Shown here piece by piece: positions 5,922 through 8,299 of a DNA stretch of 8,299 nt. The notes beneath the pieces were generated by a model that saw only the letters and a program-made list of their open reading frames with translations, searched no databases and was not told the DNA's origin. Numbering within the stretch: position 1 is the stretch's first letter; each line of letters begins with the position of its first letter. The translations under genes and the position numbers were made by a program. This DNA comes from Anaerolineaceae bacterium (GTDB lineage: Bacteria; Chloroflexota; Anaerolineae; Anaerolineales; Anaerolineaceae): the NCBI GenBank assembly GCA_003448875.1, contig DLXG01000065.1:537-8835 (forward strand). The letters are read 5' to 3'.

Positions 5922-6685
5922 GCAGTCTTTTGGGCGATAAACCACACCCGTCCGGAATTGGGCAACGCGGGGCTTTGTTCGGTCAGGTTGCCGAGTCTTG
6001 CCAATACTTGAAACCCGGCCTTTTCTAAGGTGGCTTGAATAAGGTTCATGGGGTAGGCTCTTTGAGTGTGAATCTCTTCCCAGCGATTCCATTGATTGGT
6101 CTGGGGATCGCGAATAAAGAGGATTATTCGCAAAGATGCTTCACTTTTTTCGTAATCGCAGGATGGAATGTGAATTTCTAAGAGGTCTTCATCTTCTTGA
6201 GAGATGTACATTGGTTGCTGTTGCCAGCGGACGAACAGCCCGTAAAGCGTATTCATGTCAAAGAGGAATCCGCCTTTGGGTTTTAATGCCCGAAAAACGC
6301 GGTTGAACACGTTTTCCAGGTCTGTCAAATCCAGCAAATAATTCATGCTATCGAACCAGCAGGTGATCAAATCAAACTCATTTTGAAAATTGAGATTGCG
6401 CATGTCATCATGGATCAGGCGAAAGGGTTGACCAGTTTTTTTCAAACGTTCTTCAGCCAAACGAAGCATTGCCGAAGATTGATCCAATCCGCTCACCTGC
6501 CAGCCACTTAACACCATTCCTTCTAAAAAGGTGCCTTCACCGCAGGCAAGGTCTAGTAATTTACCCGACTGCGGTAAGGAAAATTTGTCAAGCAGGGAGG
6601 GCAACAGACCTAGTATCCATTTTGAAAATTCGGGATAAGAGCCTTTCTGATAGACCTCTGCAAAATGGCTGTAAATTTCACCCAT
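5918..6685 (-). CDS. Class I SAM-dependent methyltransferase, small-molecule type
   Basis: The 255-residue protein has a Rossmann-fold methyltransferase core. Motif I is LLDLACGEGTF (43-53), the ribose-binding acidic residue is D68 in GLDQS, the adenine-side segment is HDDMRNL (92-98), motif IV is FDLITCWFDSMNYL (104-117), and GGFLFDMNT (138-146) forms the later strand. The N-terminus (YSHFAEVYQKGSYPEFSKW) and the beta-rich insert at about 160-210 resemble YqeM-like and related small-molecule methyltransferases, but the substrate cannot be read from the sequence. An in-frame ATG at 6700 would add MEEQT. ATG 6685 is preferred because GGAGG overlaps that upstream codon at the right spacing. The gene is monocistronic, divergent from the hydrolase pair, and its TAG overlaps the glycosylase TAA. 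Sampled rows are about 37-47% GC, below the 50-68% sampled in ruvB. Confidence 0.88.
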   Translation of the reverse strand: MGEIYSHFAEVYQKGSYPEFSKWILGLLPSLLDKFSLPQSGKLLDLACGEGTFLEGMVLSGWQVSGLDQSSAMLRLAEERLKKTGQPFRLIHDDMRNLNFQNEFDLITCWFDSMNYLLDLTDLENVFNRVFRALKPKGGFLFDMNTLYGLFVRWQQQPMYISQEDEDLLEIHIPSCDYEKSEASLRIILFIRDPQTNQWNRWEEIHTQRAYPMNLIQATLEKAGFQVLARLGNLTEQSPALPNSGRVWFIAQKTA

Positions 6686-6693
6686 CGTTTGTT

Positions 6694-6698
6694 CCTCC
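6694..6698 (-). promoter_or_regulatory. Shine-Dalgarno site that sets the methyltransferase start
   Basis: On the minus strand GGAGG (plus-strand positions 6698-6694) lies 8 nt before the ATG at 6685. It sits directly within the alternative upstream ATG-GAG-GAA codons at 6700, which themselves have no ribosome binding site. This favours the shorter, 255-residue product. Confidence 0.65.
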
Positions 6699-6724
6699 AT
6701 GGCGGTTTGTAAAACCTTTGTACA

Positions 6725-6730
6725 ATTATA
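6725..6730 (-). promoter_or_regulatory. Methyltransferase -10 box
   Basis: Minus-strand TATAAT occupies 6730-6725, in the context AAGATATAATTG. A start about 7 nt downstream, near 6717, would give a leader of roughly 30 nt containing the GGAGG site. No -35 match is visible at 16-18 bp upstream. Confidence 0.5.
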
Positions 6731-6732
6731 TC

Positions 6733-6768
6733 TTGTTCCATCATGCGGTGTGGTTTAGAATGAAATTA
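6733..6768 (+). promoter_or_regulatory. Promoter of the hydrolase pair, predicting a leaderless mRNA
   Basis: TTGTTC (6733-6738) and TAGAAT (6756-6761) are separated by exactly 17 bp and match 3/6 and 5/6 of the -35 and -10 consensus. Only six bases (GAAATT) separate the -10 box from the ATG at 6768, so transcription should begin at or next to the start codon. No Shine-Dalgarno sequence lies before this ATG, which agrees with leaderless translation. Confidence 0.55.
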
Positions 6769-7529
6769 TGAATAAACGACGCTATGTATGGCTACTGCCT
6801 CTCATCGTTCTTCTTTTGCTTTTTGGCGGTTTCACATTGTGGGCATATACCCCCTTAGGCCCGATGCCGGAGGCTGAACAAGCTCTGGTCAGCGACGAGC
6901 AGATTCAGGTAAAATCGCGGGGAGAGTGGTGGGAATTTACTCCCAACAACAAGGGTCGGATCAGCAGCGGTTTTATTATTTACCCCGGTGGACGGGTGGA
7001 CTGGCGCGCTTATGCACCGCTGGCGCGAGGAATTGCCGAAAGCGGTTACTTTGTCGCGCTCGTGCCTATGCCCTTTAATTTAGCGGTATTCTCGCCCCAA
7101 AAAGGATTGGAGGTAATCACTGCCAATCCTCAAATTCGTTACTGGGCAATTGGGGGTCACTCGCTGGGCGGAGCGATGGCAGCCAATTTTGTTCACCAGC
7201 AGCCGGGATTGGTTCAAGGACTGGTCTTATGGGCTGCTTACCCCGCTGATAACAATTCCCTCAAAGATGCAGCGGTTAAAGTTATTTCCATCTATGCCAG
7301 CGAGGACGGACTGGCAACTATTGATAAGATCGAAGCCTCACGCACCCTGTTGCCACCCGACACACGCTGGGTGCAAATTGCCGGCGGAAATCATGCTCAG
7401 TTTGGCTGGTATGGAAATCAACCCGGCGATGGCGAAGCGGTAATTAGCCGGGAAGATCAGCAGTTGATTGTCATTGCTGAAACCACGCGATTTTTGGAAC
7501 AAATTTCTCTCAACAGGGTGGAAAAATGA
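6768..7529 (+). CDS. Membrane-anchored alpha/beta hydrolase (dienelactone-hydrolase-like)
   Basis: The 253-residue protein starts with a basic stretch MNKRR and one hydrophobic helix (about 7-27), an uncleaved anchor or signal peptide, so the catalytic domain should face outward. The hydrolase core includes YPGGRVDWRAYAPLARGIAE (72-91), which provides the oxyanion region, and the nucleophile elbow GHSLGG (130-135, S132). The likely acid is D180 in SIYASEDG, and the likely catalytic histidine is H209 in AGGNHAQFG. A complete Ser-Asp-His triad is therefore visible in the correct order. The length and lack of a cap domain fit the Abhydrolase_5 type of family. Substrate is unknown; esterase activity is a family-level inference. 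The last codons overlap the next hydrolase start (ATGA, 7526-7529), so the two are one transcription unit. Confidence 0.85.
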   Translation: MNKRRYVWLLPLIVLLLLFGGFTLWAYTPLGPMPEAEQALVSDEQIQVKSRGEWWEFTPNNKGRISSGFIIYPGGRVDWRAYAPLARGIAESGYFVALVPMPFNLAVFSPQKGLEVITANPQIRYWAIGGHSLGGAMAANFVHQQPGLVQGLVLWAAYPADNNSLKDAAVKVISIYASEDGLATIDKIEASRTLLPPDTRWVQIAGGNHAQFGWYGNQPGDGEAVISREDQQLIVIAETTRFLEQISLNRVEK

Positions 7530-8299
7530 AGCCTTTACGTTTGATCGGGTTGTTCCTGCTGGTTGTCATTTTGGTGATTGTGTTTGGCCCGTTAGTAATT
7601 CCAATTCCACCCTTGCCAGAACCGCTACCGGTTACAGCCTTAATGGACGAGGATAGCCGCTTTGTCGAGGTCAACGGTATTGATGTGCACTACAAACAAT
7701 ACGGCAGCGGAGAACCGGTGATGATTCTCCTGCATGGGTTTGGAGCGAGTACTTTTTCGTGGCGGGAAGTGATGAAACCATTGGCGGAAACCGGTACTGT
7801 GATGGCGTTTGACCGCCCGGCCTTTGGTTTGACGGAACGCCCCATGCCCGGTGATTGGGAGGGCGAATCGCCCTACACCTTAAATTCACAGGTTCGTTTG
7901 CTTATCGGATTGATGGATCGGCTTGGGATTGAGAGGGCCGTATTGATTGGAAACTCCGCCGGTGGAACGGTTGCAATGGCGGCTGCTTTAGCCCACCCGG
8001 AGCGGGTCAGTGCCCTGGTTTTGGTGGATGCGGCCATTTATGCAGGCGGTGGCGCACCAGCCTGGATCCGTCCCTTGCTTTGTACGCCGCAGTTTGACCG
8101 GCTGGGGCCATGGTTTGCGCGCTCAATAGCCGGCGAACAGGGAGATGCCTTTTTGAAAGCTGCCTGGCACGATCCTTCCAAAATCACCGAGGAGATCATT
8201 CAGGGCTACCGCAAGCCGTTACAACTGGCGAACTGGGATCGCGCTTTGTGGGAATTGACCAAAGCCAGCGGGGAATCTCGGCTGGCGGAGAGATTAAGC
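7526..8299 (+). CDS. Second membrane-anchored alpha/beta hydrolase, 3' end outside the window
   Basis: An open frame of 258 codons runs to the window edge without a stop. It starts MKPLRLIG followed by a hydrophobic helix (about 5-27) and a proline-rich linker, PIPPLPEPLP (26-35). The alpha/beta-hydrolase fold then follows: RFVEVNGIDVHYKQYGSG (45-62), oxyanion motif LLHGFGAS (68-75), DRPAFG (96-101), and nucleophile elbow GNSAGG (142-147, S144). The segment after about 172 is probably the cap domain. The catalytic acid and histidine would lie beyond the window and cannot be checked. The ATG overlaps the previous stop, with GGTGG (7517-7521) 4 nt ahead, indicating coupled translation. The N-terminal strand pattern (VEVNGI..HY...G.G) is that of epoxide-hydrolase and haloalkane-dehalogenase-like enzymes as well as esterases, so the reaction is open. 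Confidence 0.88.
   Translation, partial: MKPLRLIGLFLLVVILVIVFGPLVIPIPPLPEPLPVTALMDEDSRFVEVNGIDVHYKQYGSGEPVMILLHGFGASTFSWREVMKPLAETGTVMAFDRPAFGLTERPMPGDWEGESPYTLNSQVRLLIGLMDRLGIERAVLIGNSAGGTVAMAAALAHPERVSALVLVDAAIYAGGGAPAWIRPLLCTPQFDRLGPWFARSIAGEQGDAFLKAAWHDPSKITEEIIQGYRKPLQLANWDRALWELTKASGESRLAERLS

Noticed and set aside
6718..6725. 8-bp palindrome TTGTACAA near the methyltransferase transcription start
   Set aside because: It is too short, does not extend on either side and has no second copy in the region, so an operator cannot be supported.

Overview
This is ordinary, densely packed bacterial chromosome. I read eleven genes: one 3' end (tpiA), nine complete genes and one gene that runs off the right edge. 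There are no RNA genes, insertion sequences, CRISPR arrays or prophage genes. Middling GC, a QueA/RuvB-type housekeeping set, frequent GTG/TTG starts and two genes that look leaderless fit a Chloroflexota (Anaerolineae-like) genome. That placement is a guess from protein flavour and was not tested. No previously undescribed system is evident; what interest there is lies in regulatory and architectural details.

Layout. (1) 1-827, plus strand: the last 22 codons of triosephosphate isomerase overlap by 4 nt a six-helix membrane protein with an HExxH zinc-protease motif. (2) 915-1904, plus: moaA, first step of molybdenum cofactor synthesis. Its best start is a TTG behind a strong Shine-Dalgarno site inside a partly duplicated leader. 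(3) 1907-2533, minus: upp, uracil salvage, convergent with moaA with only 2 nt between the stop codons. (4) 2534-2605: a 72-nt divergent promoter region. (5) 2606-5921, plus: a tight run ruvB, queA, cyclophilin-type PPIase, family-5-like uracil-DNA glycosylase (gaps 22, 17 and 7 nt). (6) 5918-6685, minus: a class I SAM methyltransferase whose stop overlaps the glycosylase stop by 4 nt. (7) 6686-6767: a second divergent promoter region. (8) 6768-8299, plus: two membrane-anchored alpha/beta hydrolases overlapping by ATGA; the second is cut by the window edge.

How the genes relate. ruvB-queA adjacency is widespread in bacteria. Here the unit also carries a peptidyl-prolyl isomerase and a uracil-DNA glycosylase, so one likely transcript begins and ends with DNA-maintenance functions. 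upp and moaA are independent metabolic genes. The hydrolase pair probably acts outside the membrane on an unknown ester or related substrate.

Regulation. Both divergent regions have the same design: two outward-facing -10 boxes 25-26 bp apart, with interleaved promoter elements. The minus-strand gene has a short leader with a Shine-Dalgarno site. The plus-strand gene has a -10 box only 6-7 nt before its ATG, as expected for a leaderless mRNA. I see no convincing intrinsic terminator anywhere.
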